Part shown: positions 9,276 to 17,308 of the stretch, one piece after another | Layout: each line of letters begins with the position of its first letter | Position numbering within the stretch: the first letter of the stretch is position 1 | Source of the DNA: Methylobacterium planeticum | Lineage (GTDB): Bacteria; Pseudomonadota; Alphaproteobacteria; Rhizobiales; Beijerinckiaceae | Assembly (NCBI RefSeq): GCF_008806345.1 | Contig: NZ_VZZJ01000024.1 | Coordinates: 1 to 64,000 of the forward strand | DNA: 64,000 nt | Reading direction: 5' to 3' | Notes under the pieces: generated by a model | Seen by the model: only the letters and a program-made list of their open reading frames with translations | Databases searched by the model: none | Told to the model about the DNA's origin: nothing | Made by a program: the position numbers and the translations under genes

Positions 9276-10511
9276 TCACTGCACGGCCCACCTCTCTCCG
9301 TCGATGAGCCTTCGGACGACGCCGAACCCCTTCCTCTCGACGTCCCAATTCTCACCGTGCACCGGAACGACCGCCTTCGCCGCCACCGCCGCGGCGAAGG
9401 CACGTAGGTCAGTTGGGCCGGCATGCCCGCTCGTGTGGAGACATTCGACTGCTGCGCCGGCCGTCCTGCACCATTCAAGGGGCTCCGCATGGTGCGGCGT
9501 ACCGAGATAGCCGCGCCACATCGAGTGGACGAAGGCGTCGTCCGACGTCGGGGTCAGCCCGGCTCGGGTGTAATCTCGGATAAGCGATCGGCGCAGCATT
9601 ACGACGGCGTCGGAAGGCACCGCACGGGCGGCAACGCCGTAGCGGGCCATGCGGGCGACGAACGAATCACAGCCGCGTTTGGCGTAGAGGCCACGGAGGC
9701 CAGCCGTCACGACCACCTGCAACCCTGGGAAGCCGGGACGGGGCAGCCGCGTACCTTCCGCGATGCGGTCCATCACGTCCGCCACATACAGGTCGACGAC
9801 CAGGGTACGTCCGGTTCGCTTGGCGGCTCGATAGAGCGTCACGGTCCTGTCGACGTTCTGGCCGGACCACGCAACGAAGACCCGGCCGGCGGTGCGTTCA
9901 AACAGGGCGGTAAAGTCGTGTTCCAACGCGTCCTCGGTGATCACCGACTTGTCGGTGCCGAGATTGGTCCCCTCAATGACCAGGACGTCAACGTCCGAGG
10001 GTGGCCTCGCCATGAGGGCGTCGACGAGCTTGCCCTTTCGCCCGTGCCTACGGAAATCGCCGGTGTAGAGGATGCGGCGTCCCGCACCCTCGACGAGCAG
10101 CATGTGCGCGTCGAAGGCGCTGTGATCCGTTAATATCCGCGTCACCGTGAACGGTCCTATGGATATGGGTCCGGTCCGGCTGGCCCATGTCGATAGCGAA
10201 CGGTCGAGGGGCGACCCGGAAACCTCACCCGTGATCGCGATGAGTTCGGCCGAGGCGGCGCCGGTCCAGACCGGCCAGTCCGATGGCAGCTCAGCGACCA
10301 AGCCGTGATGGTCCTGGTGGGGATGGCCGATGAGCACGGTCGCGGGGCGCGAAAGGTCGAGGCTGGCCGGCAGAAGCCCCTGAGCGCCCGCCGGGGCGTC
10401 GAGGGGGCGTCCCGCATCGAGGACGAGGCGTGCGCCGTCTGGGTGGGCGATCTCGATGCAGCTGCCTCCGATCTGCTGCGTCCCGCGGTGGACGGTGAGC
10501 GTGAGGGACAT
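9276..10511 (-). CDS. Beta-CASP metallo-beta-lactamase-fold nuclease, RNase J-like
   Basis: A 411-residue metallo-beta-lactamase protein. RGTQQIGGSCIEI at the N-terminus is typical of RNase J/CPSF-like proteins. HPHQDHHGL (about residue 60) is the HxHxDH metal motif and YTGDFRRHG supplies the next metal aspartate. VIEGTNLG, SGHA and VPVHGE match beta-CASP motifs A, B and C. Together these predict a zinc-dependent endo/exoribonuclease or DNase. ATG 10511 overlaps the upstream stop by one base (TAATG), so it is co-translated with the PD-(D/E)XK-like gene. It is about 150 residues shorter than housekeeping RNase J and lacks an evident C-terminal domain, suggesting a specialised accessory enzyme. 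Confidence 0.85.
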   Translation of the reverse strand: MSLTLTVHRGTQQIGGSCIEIAHPDGARLVLDAGRPLDAPAGAQGLLPASLDLSRPATVLIGHPHQDHHGLVAELPSDWPVWTGAASAELIAITGEVSGSPLDRSLSTWASRTGPISIGPFTVTRILTDHSAFDAHMLLVEGAGRRILYTGDFRRHGRKGKLVDALMARPPSDVDVLVIEGTNLGTDKSVITEDALEHDFTALFERTAGRVFVAWSGQNVDRTVTLYRAAKRTGRTLVVDLYVADVMDRIAEGTRLPRPGFPGLQVVVTAGLRGLYAKRGCDSFVARMARYGVAARAVPSDAVVMLRRSLIRDYTRAGLTPTSDDAFVHSMWRGYLGTPHHAEPLEWCRTAGAAVECLHTSGHAGPTDLRAFAAAVAAKAVVPVHGENWDVERKGFGVVRRLIDGERWAVQ

Positions 10512-11422
10512 TAGAGTCGGACCTTCGCGGGATCCCCGACGTACTTCGTTCGGCCGATGTTGATCTCCAGCTTGGAGCGGTGCGCGATCCATCGCGTCTC
10601 GTCGCGCTGCCCGGCGTCGAAGCCGAACACAACGAGCCCGACCGCCGGATCGTCGCTAAGGTGCAGCCGGGCCTCACCCTTGCCGACGGCCTGGATGAGC
10701 GGGGATAGCGGGCGGGTCCATCCCATCGCCTTGAACGCGACGAGGTTTGCAGCGACCTTGGTGTAGCTGGCCTCGACCACGTCGCGGTGCTGCGTGAGAA
10801 TCGTGCGATAGCGCGCGACCTGGGCGCAGACCGGGGCGGTCACCTTCTCGCTTTTCGCACGCAACTCGCCGTTGTCGTAGGTCTTCGCCTCCCAGAAGAC
10901 GAGACGGGCGTCGGCTCTGTCGGTCTCGACAGCGGCCAGGTCGACGCGCGGTGCGGCCGTTTCCTTCCCCTCGAAGACGTACTTGCCAGGGAAGGCGATC
11001 TCGACGTCGATGACGTTGGGATTGCGGACCGCGATTTCGTGGCAGCCGGCCTTTTCCGCGTCGGCGAACACCCCGGCCGCGGACTTCATCTTTTTCAGCG
11101 TTTCGGGTCCCTCGTACCGCCCGAGGAAACCCTTCTGGAGCAGGGCGGCGATGTCGAAGGTCCCATCGCTCAGCAGCGGCACCTGTGCCGCGAGAGCGGG
11201 ATCGAGCAGAAATTTTTCGTGAGTCGTGACGCGCAGGGCGTCCTGAACGAACGATGCTTTGAAGAGGGACTGGCCTTTCCAGTAGACGTTCAGGGAACGT
11301 CCCCGGGTGGCGACCACGAGGGTCGGGTCGCCGAGGACATCACGCCACCAACCTTCGCGATCCACCTCCTTACGAAGGGCGTCGACGAAGGGCTGCGAGA
11401 GTGCGTGATCGAATATCGTCAT
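10511..11422 (-). CDS. Hypothetical protein with a probable PD-(D/E)XK nuclease core
   Basis: A 303-residue protein without a family name that I recognise. Near residues 150-185, PRVDLAAVE followed about 20 residues later by LVFWEAKTYDNGELRA matches the D...ExK arrangement of PD-(D/E)XK nucleases, and the downstream Q-V-x-x-Y helix (VCAQVARYRTIL) fits motif IV. ATG 11422 has a good AGGAG eight bases upstream. The gene lies 54 bases after the phosphatase/ADP-ribosylglycohydrolase gene and overlaps the RNase J-like gene, so the three should be one transcript. The fold is inferred from motif spacing; no activity can be shown. Confidence 0.65.
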   Translation of the reverse strand: MTIFDHALSQPFVDALRKEVDREGWWRDVLGDPTLVVATRGRSLNVYWKGQSLFKASFVQDALRVTTHEKFLLDPALAAQVPLLSDGTFDIAALLQKGFLGRYEGPETLKKMKSAAGVFADAEKAGCHEIAVRNPNVIDVEIAFPGKYVFEGKETAAPRVDLAAVETDRADARLVFWEAKTYDNGELRAKSEKVTAPVCAQVARYRTILTQHRDVVEASYTKVAANLVAFKAMGWTRPLSPLIQAVGKGEARLHLSDDPAVGLVVFGFDAGQRDETRWIAHRSKLEINIGRTKYVGDPAKVRL

Positions 11423-11476
11423 GGGCGTGCTCCTGAAATGGATCGATGCGGCGATGCGATGCGAGATCGTCCCGCG

Positions 11477-12919
11477 TCAGGCGGCGAGCCGAGCGATGCC
11501 GGCGTCGAAGAGGTCACCGGCCATTTGCTCGATCCGGCCGCGCCAAGCCAGCCGGGCGAGCCACTCCTCAGGGATGGCGCTGGCGCCATACAAGGCCCCG
11601 GCGATCTGTCCGGCTACCGCGGCGGTGGTGTCAGCGTCCTCACCGAGGTTGGCTGCAAGCAGCACGGCACCCCGGAAGGTCGTGGTTCGCGAGACCGCCC
11701 AGAGCGCCGCATGCAGGGAGGCGACCACGTACCCCGACCCACGGACCTCGCTGCGAGGCTGACCGATCCGGAAGCCGCGCACCCGTCCGGCGGCCGGGGA
11801 GGAGACGAGGTCCGACAGGCTGGTCCCCTGGATGGCCACCGCGATTAGGTCGGCGAGGGCCTCGCATCCGTCGACCGCCTCCGGTGCGGCATGGGTGGTA
11901 CGGGACTGATCTCGGGCGATGCGCCGCATCTCCTCCCGATCCCGCCAGTGCCTTACCGCGATGGGTGCCAGACGCATGATGGAGCCGTTCCCGGCCGTGT
12001 CGGGGGCGTTCGACCCGGCGAAAGGGTCACCGGTCCGTTGGAAACACCGGAGCGCCGAAGCCGTGGTAACGCCGATGTCGAAGCAATCGCCGGTGCAGGA
12101 GTAGGCGCCGTCACGGCGCCAGGACACGAAGCGACGCATCAGGTCGGACGGATCGAGGTCGGGGTGGGCGATGAGGCTATCGGCGAGCGCGAGAGCCATG
12201 GCGGTATCGTCGGTCCACTGCCCGGGCTTCAGGCCGAAAGGGCCACCGCCGACCATGTCGTTGAGAACGGCGTGGGTGGGCTTGGCGGAGAACTCGATGG
12301 TGGTGCCGACCGCGTCGCCGACCGCTAAGCCGAGCAGCGCGCCCAAGCCCCGGTCGCGGGTCCCAGCCTCATTCGGGCGGTCGTGATCCCGAGCGTAACC
12401 CTTTCGCACCCATGCTTCCTGAGCCATCGTCTCGATGGCCCGCGGGTCGCGGACGCGACGGACGGTATCGATGGCATCCGCCGGTGCGGCGCCCATCTCG
12501 ACCAGCAACCGGGCGGCGACCATACCGGCGCGACCGAGCCCGCCGCGGCAATGGACGAGCACGCGGTTGCCCGCGGAGAGAAGGGAACGCAGCCGGACGG
12601 ACTGTTCGGGCCACTCGGCTTCGAAGGAGGCATTCGGGACGTCGACATCCCGGATGGGCAGATGATGCCATTCCATGAAGCGCTCGCGTACCGCCTTCCC
12701 GATGCCGGCGATACCATGGAGGGCAAGCTCCTCGGTTCCCATCAGGGTAATCACCGCTGAGGCACCCCAATCGGCAACGACATCGAGGTCTGCGTCCAGG
12801 TCACGGTCGTGGCTGCCGGTCAAACCGGTCGCCTGCTTCTTGCCCGGGGCGAAAGTCACGCCGATCATGCCGCCGAGGGTCCCGGTGGGCAGTTCGGCGA
12901 TGCGGAGTTCGTTCGACAT
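11477..12919 (-). CDS. Dual-specificity phosphatase / ADP-ribosylglycohydrolase fusion
   Basis: A 480-residue two-domain enzyme. Residues about 1-170 form a cysteine-based phosphatase with VLVHCRGGLGRAGMVAARLL, the HCx5R active-site loop, and an upstream aspartate in the IRDVDVPN segment. Residues about 185-480 form an ARH domain with GLAVGDAVGTTIEF, GQWTDDTAMALALADSL, GNGSIMRLAP and NLGEDADTTAAVAGQ, which carry the Mg-binding aspartates. It should remove ADP-ribose from a target and hydrolyse a phosphoester or tyrosine phosphate. ATG 12919 was chosen over the longer frame because GGGAG lies eight bases upstream. It is first in a three-gene operon with two nuclease-like genes. Confidence 0.85.
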   Translation of the reverse strand: MSNELRIAELPTGTLGGMIGVTFAPGKKQATGLTGSHDRDLDADLDVVADWGASAVITLMGTEELALHGIAGIGKAVRERFMEWHHLPIRDVDVPNASFEAEWPEQSVRLRSLLSAGNRVLVHCRGGLGRAGMVAARLLVEMGAAPADAIDTVRRVRDPRAIETMAQEAWVRKGYARDHDRPNEAGTRDRGLGALLGLAVGDAVGTTIEFSAKPTHAVLNDMVGGGPFGLKPGQWTDDTAMALALADSLIAHPDLDPSDLMRRFVSWRRDGAYSCTGDCFDIGVTTASALRCFQRTGDPFAGSNAPDTAGNGSIMRLAPIAVRHWRDREEMRRIARDQSRTTHAAPEAVDGCEALADLIAVAIQGTSLSDLVSSPAAGRVRGFRIGQPRSEVRGSGYVVASLHAALWAVSRTTTFRGAVLLAANLGEDADTTAAVAGQIAGALYGASAIPEEWLARLAWRGRIEQMAGDLFDAGIARLAA

Positions 12920-13019
12920 GGTGTGCTCCCATCGGTTGATGACGAGTTCACGGTAGCTTGGGACCGTCATCCGGACGGGTCGCGTCGGAATTTTCCGGAT
13001 TCTAGCTGTTGGTGTTCAC

Positions 13020-13670
13020 ATGGGTGCGTTCGTCGGGTTCTACTGGACCTTCCCGGTCCGCTGGGCCGGCTTCCTTAATCTTCCCGACGACGCGGCCCGG
13101 GCGGCCGAGGCGAGCCGCACGATCGCCTATCAGCGCGCCGTCGTGCGGAAACAGGTGGACTGGGAGAACGGCGCCCTGATCGGAGAGGTCGTGGCCATGG
13201 AGGTCAGCCCGGACCGTGGCACCTCGGCCATCGAGGGGGATGTCGCCAGGGCTGGCCGGCTCTGCAGGGAGGCCAAGGCGACCTTGCTGCACGTGGACTT
13301 CCATCAAAACGGTGGCTGGCGCCCTCACCCGATCCTCTCCGAAGCGCTGTCAGCCCTAAGTCGGATCGCCGTCCCGGTCCTCGGGCTGCCGGCGGACGAG
13401 ATCATGCTGGATAGGCGCAGGTTCGACCCTGCGGAGCACTTTTCCATGTGGCGCGTCCAGGAGGCCGAGGAGCGCGAACGCAGGCGAAGGGATGTGCCAG
13501 TGGCGCTGGCGGTGGCTCTATCCGAGGTCCCGAACGAGCGCGGCCGGTGGAAGGCCGTTGCCTCTCTTCTCAACGAACGGAAAGTTCCGACCCTTGGTGG
13601 GGGGGCGCACTGGACGGCGGAGAACGTACGGAAGGCCACCAAGGCAGCCGAACGAGTTGCGGACACTTGA
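13020..13670 (+). CDS. Resolvase-like protein lacking the catalytic Arg-Ser signature
   Basis: A 216-residue protein divergent from the phosphatase/ARH operon, with 100 bases between the start codons. The layout follows small serine recombinases: a first strand VGFYWTFP at the YxRVS position, a helix with ASRTIAYQRAVV, a second strand, then a C-terminal LNERKVPTLGGGAHWTAENVRKA, a well-known recombinase C-terminal motif. The Arg-x-Ser residues that attack DNA and the usual RLxR motif are absent, so strand exchange is unlikely. It may have become a DNA-binding regulator or targeting subunit for the neighbouring operon. The IS110 element sits just downstream of its stop codon. Confidence 0.65.
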   Translation: MGAFVGFYWTFPVRWAGFLNLPDDAARAAEASRTIAYQRAVVRKQVDWENGALIGEVVAMEVSPDRGTSAIEGDVARAGRLCREAKATLLHVDFHQNGGWRPHPILSEALSALSRIAVPVLGLPADEIMLDRRRFDPAEHFSMWRVQEAEERERRRRDVPVALAVALSEVPNERGRWKAVASLLNERKVPTLGGGAHWTAENVRKATKAAERVADT

Positions 13671-13717
13671 GACAGCTGCAGCAACGGACGTAGACCAGAT
13701 GTTCGCCCGAGAGGGGG

Positions 13718-13796
13718 CGACCCGTCTCACATGATGCAGATTGACGAGGGTTGTGCCGGATTCCGGTGCCGGGCCTCATGCATAGGAGACGGGTCG
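13718..13796 (+). promoter_or_regulatory. Inverted repeat hiding the IS110 transposase ribosome site
   Basis: CGACCCGTCTC (13718-13728) is perfectly complementary to GAGACGGGTCG (13786-13796). The right arm contains the ribosome-binding GGAG and the first base of the GTG start. Read-through RNA from outside would fold and mask the start, while a shorter transcript starting inside the loop would not. This could protect against translation from flanking promoters, or it could be part of the IS110 noncoding end that encodes a bridge RNA. Confidence 0.5.
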
Positions 13797-14908
13797 TGGA
13801 GCAGGTTATCACGTATGTCGGACTGGACGTGCACAAGGACACGATTGCGGTCGCCCTTGCTGAAGCGGACCAGCGCGGCGCGGTGCGGGAGTTCGGTAAA
13901 ATCGCCAATACGCCCACGGCCGTGAAGACACTCGCGGGCAAGCTGGCGCGGACCGACCGGGAGCTGCAGTTCTGTTACGAGGCGGGCCCGTGCGGCTACG
14001 GCATACAACGCCAGCTGACGCTGGCCGGGCACGGCTGCGCGGTGGTCGCCCCCTCCTTGATCCCGCGCAAACCCGGCGAGCGGATCAAGACGGACCGGCG
14101 GGATGCGATCAACCTGGCCAAGCTTCATCGTGCCGGCGAGTTGACCGCGGTCTGGGTCCCCGATCCCAAGCATGAGGCCATTCGCGACCTCGTGCGAGCG
14201 CGGCAAGCCGCAGTGCGCGCCCTGCGCCAGGCTCGTCAGCAACTCAGCGGCTTCCTGCTGCGACAGGGTCGTCATTACAATCGACCAGCTTGGACGCTGA
14301 TGCACCGCCGCTGGCTGGCAGGTCTGCGCTTCGAGCAGGCGGTTCATCACATCGTGCTGGAGGATGGCATCGCGGCGGTTGAAGCGGCCACAGCCCGGCG
14401 TGACCGTTTGGAGACCCAGATTGCGGCGGCGCTGTCGGACTGGTCCCTTGCCCCGGTCGTGCGCGCACTGCAGGCGCTGCGCGGCATGGCGCTGATTGCG
14501 GCGACAACGCTCGTTGCCGAACTCGGCGACATCAGCCGCTTTGCCAATCCGCGTCAGCTGATGGCCTATCTCGGCCTGGTCCCGTCTGAGCATTCCAGCG
14601 GCAGCACGCGGCGTCAGGGCGGCATTACCAAGGCCGGCAACGGTGCGGCCCGTCGCACCTTGATCGAGGCAGCCTGGAGCTACCGGTTTCCAGCCCGGAT
14701 CAGCCGCGAGCAACTCCTGAGACAGGAGGGACTGGCCCAGTCGATCCGCGATACAGCCTGGAAGGCGCAGGAGCGGCTATGCCGCCGCTACCGCACGCTG
14801 TCCCGGTCGGGAAAGCCCCCGACCGTCGTCGTCACCGCGATTGCACGCGAGTTGGCGGGCTTCGTCTGGGCCATCGTCCGCTTGGAGCCGCCGATCGGCG
14901 CGCGTTGA
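13796..14908 (+). CDS. IS110-family transposase (DEDD recombinase)
   Basis: A 370-residue protein. The N-terminal RuvC-like domain has YVGLDVHKD, FCYEAGP and KTDRRDA, which supply the DED acidic residues. The C-terminal Transposase_20 domain has ALRGMALIAATTLVAELGD, YLGLVPSEHSSG and RRQGGITKAGNGAARRTLIEAAW, including the catalytic serine region. GTG 13796 was chosen because GGAGAC stands just upstream; the open frame reaches further back to 13751. The protein looks full length. In this family a noncoding end of the element encodes an RNA that bridges donor and target. It separates the RNase J-like module from the ubiquitin-like operon. Confidence 0.9.
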   Translation: MEQVITYVGLDVHKDTIAVALAEADQRGAVREFGKIANTPTAVKTLAGKLARTDRELQFCYEAGPCGYGIQRQLTLAGHGCAVVAPSLIPRKPGERIKTDRRDAINLAKLHRAGELTAVWVPDPKHEAIRDLVRARQAAVRALRQARQQLSGFLLRQGRHYNRPAWTLMHRRWLAGLRFEQAVHHIVLEDGIAAVEAATARRDRLETQIAAALSDWSLAPVVRALQALRGMALIAATTLVAELGDISRFANPRQLMAYLGLVPSEHSSGSTRRQGGITKAGNGAARRTLIEAAWSYRFPARISREQLLRQEGLAQSIRDTAWKAQERLCRRYRTLSRSGKPPTVVVTAIARELAGFVWAIVRLEPPIGAR

Positions 14909-15671
14909 GATGAACCCTGCCGCCCGCCAGAACCCAAGGAGGTCATCGCCGGCACTGCACCATCCAACGCTGAGCAAGGCCGGAGGCACGGTCCCGGTCA
15001 GGAGAACCCTCGCCACCACTATCAGACGGGTCTCATCCGACGCTGGCTTCTAGACAGAGGACGCTCCGCGACGCATCCGGTCCGGCGGTACCCAACCCGC
15101 GCAACAGAGCAGGATCAACCGTCGTCTCAGGATCGTGCCTCCAGCCCTGCTCAGCCGCGGCCACAAGGATCAGCTCGACAGCGAGCAACGATTTGGCGTG
15201 CCCGCATCTTGAAATGGCGAACATGAGAGTGGTCAAAATCTAACGGATGGAACCCGGCACGAACGTCCGCGATGGGTGGATGAACGAACCCGCTTACGCG
15301 GGATGGGTGGCAGCTTGGAGTTTTGCGGATTGAGACGAGCGCCCTTTGCTGATTGAGCGTCGCCCGACCCGGGCGGACGATCGTGGCTCCCTTCATCCGA
15401 TTGGAGCCGTCCCATGACCTCCTTGCCGTTCCCGCCGCTGCCACGGGCTCGCTGCACCAGCTCCTCGTCGACGACATGACCCCGCATCGGTTCTCCTGTG
15501 AGACGCAGCGCCACTACAGTCGAACATTGTGGTTGAGAGAAGCAAGATTGCTAGTATGATTTTAGGTGCGTAGGTCGCAGTTTGCTTAATTAAATTGGGT
15601 CGGAGGCCGACTAGGGGCACGAATTCCATTCGCCAGATTCGACCACCAGGGACGCGATGAGGGGCCGTGTC
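14909..15671. other. Region after the IS110 transposase, no gene recognised
   Basis: About 760 bases. The first part should include the right end of the IS110 element; a GACGGGTCTCA sequence near 15024 partly resembles the arm at 13718-13728. Short frames on both strands show no motif that I recognise. The last 130 bases are clearly AT-richer. Confidence 0.4.
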
Positions 15672-16130
15672 TCACCTGCTTTTGATCCGCTTCACCAATC
15701 GGGTCCACCACCTGTTTGCCGGCTGCTCGGTCAATTTGGACGAACCTTCTTTCGCTACCTCGGCCACAAACGGGTGAAGATCGACTGGCTTGGTTTGCTT
15801 CGCCTGTTGGGCTTTAAGAGAACGGTCGGCGCGCCGTCCGGCTTCGACTTCTTCTTCCGACCAATCGCCCGCCCAATGGATACGGTTGTTTTTGATGACG
15901 TAGTGCGAGCGACAGGGGAAGCTCCAGTTCCCGACGGAGGGCCATAAGGACACTGTCTCGCCGTTATACGTAAGACTCCAATCCGTTCGGCCCAGAGGGG
16001 TGTTGACCTCGTGGCCGCACCCGCATGCACACCGATGTAGAATGGTGTCGTATGCAATTGATATGTATAGTATGCCGTCTTCCAATTTGGACGGCATACC
16101 TTCTACGAAACGATGATTGAGTGACCTCAT
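15672..16130 (-). CDS. DUF6527-type Cys/His protein of a ubiquitin-like operon
   Basis: A 152-residue protein. The central part has HRCACGCGHEVNTPL, DWSLTYNG, VSLWPSVGNWSFPCRSHYVI and IHWAGDWSEEEV. The clustered cysteines and histidines strongly suggest a zinc-binding fold. This pattern is that of the DUF6527 family, which I associate with ThiF/E1-like and multi-ubiquitin genes. The C-terminus is lysine-rich and basic (WWTRLVKRIKSR). ATG 16130 overlaps the E1-like gene stop (ATGA), so it is translationally coupled as the third gene. Its role is unknown; an E3-like adaptor or a peptidase that matures the Ubl protein are possible and unproven. Confidence 0.75.
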   Translation of the reverse strand: MRSLNHRFVEGMPSKLEDGILYISIAYDTILHRCACGCGHEVNTPLGRTDWSLTYNGETVSLWPSVGNWSFPCRSHYVIKNNRIHWAGDWSEEEVEAGRRADRSLKAQQAKQTKPVDLHPFVAEVAKEGSSKLTEQPANRWWTRLVKRIKSR

Positions 16131-17308
16131 GTGGCATCCTCGTTGACGAGGTGATTGCCATCGATGGTATAAGCGGAGAAATGCTCACCTTCAAAGTCCT
16201 TATAGAAGCCAAGAAGCTTCTTCCATCGAATAACTGCCAATGAAGCGTTGAGAGCGTTCAAGTCCGCGATCTGAATATTCCGCTCGTACATGTTCTCCAT
16301 GCCGTCGCCCCCTAAGGGAATTCGGTTCTTATCCCGCACGTGCTTGCGCATGTCCGGCGTGCTGCTTGTGATCCTAACGATGCCGAGGAGGCTTTCATCG
16401 ACCACATCCACGCCCATGCCGACATCAATGAAGGGAATATCAAAACCTTCGAGCGCGGCGATGATCGCCGCCTTGTCGGCACCCGCGTCGAAACTCAGGA
16501 AGACGCAATCCATTCCCTGAAGCAGATGGGCATTGGCTTTGGTAAGGCGCACACGGTGCGCTACGATTCCCCGCTTCATTAGCGAATAGGTCCGCTGATG
16601 CCTTTCCACCTTCGGCTCGTGGGCGCGAAGCTCGTCCAATGTGGGGGCGCCCGGCGCTCGGAATCCGTTGTGTTGCAAGAAAACGTCATCGTCAAAAAGG
16701 TGTATCTCTGCGACTGGAGTTTTAGCGACGAGATCGAGGATGTACGAGCCAGTACCGCCCAGGCCAATGATGGCGATCTTCTGGCCACGTAGCTTCGCGG
16801 TCACCCCGACGACGCCCGCCCGGCTGGAGGCGGTGTCGATGTACATAAATGGGGCGTCTGGGTTGCTGCTCTCGACCACCCTGTGTGTCCGGGCCGTCGT
16901 TCCCGGATCGATTGCGGCCGCGTGACTGGCGATGAGCGCCACGTATGCGCTCATCTTCTCATGGTAGTCCGGGTAGCCTGTCGACGGCTTGCTCGACAGC
17001 ATGTGTGCCGGCATCGGTCCGGACCCGACGTCGAACGGCTGTGACCCGATCACCACTTTGCTGAGCGGGGCGCCGTTCGCATCACATGGATATTCGCCAA
17101 TGAAGAAGGCGACGTGGTTACTCGGCATCAACGTGATGTCATTGGCGAGGGTAAGCTCAGAGACGAGCTTTCCCTGCCTGATCGTACGCTGTGCATCGAC
17201 GTACGGCACGTTGTGGAGGAAGAGGTAGCCGCCGATGACGGCCACCTCGTAACCATCCGCCCGGAGGCGGGCGAGATCGGGACTACGACTTATCAGTTGC
17301 GCGGACAT
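16127..17308 (-). CDS. ThiF/E1-like adenylyltransferase with DUF6791-type N-terminus
   Basis: A 393-residue protein. Residues 1-150 form a DUF6791-like domain with a conserved P-S-N-H-V-A-F-F-I-G-E-Y-P-C segment. Residues about 170-370 form an E1/ThiF Rossmann domain: AIIGLGGTGSYILDLVAKT (residue 182 onward) is the nucleotide loop, IHLFDDDVFLQHNGFR is the ATP/Mg-binding segment, and MDCVFLSFD follows. Only two cysteines are present and neither lies in the usual crossover loop, so a classical E1 thioester cysteine is not evident. The N-terminal cysteine could serve instead. Its start overlaps the Ubl gene by 26 bases. Expected role: adenylation of the C-terminus of the adjacent Ubl protein. 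Confidence 0.8.
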   Translation of the reverse strand: MSAQLISRSPDLARLRADGYEVAVIGGYLFLHNVPYVDAQRTIRQGKLVSELTLANDITLMPSNHVAFFIGEYPCDANGAPLSKVVIGSQPFDVGSGPMPAHMLSSKPSTGYPDYHEKMSAYVALIASHAAAIDPGTTARTHRVVESSNPDAPFMYIDTASSRAGVVGVTAKLRGQKIAIIGLGGTGSYILDLVAKTPVAEIHLFDDDVFLQHNGFRAPGAPTLDELRAHEPKVERHQRTYSLMKRGIVAHRVRLTKANAHLLQGMDCVFLSFDAGADKAAIIAALEGFDIPFIDVGMGVDVVDESLLGIVRITSSTPDMRKHVRDKNRIPLGGDGMENMYERNIQIADLNALNASLAVIRWKKLLGFYKDFEGEHFSAYTIDGNHLVNEDAT

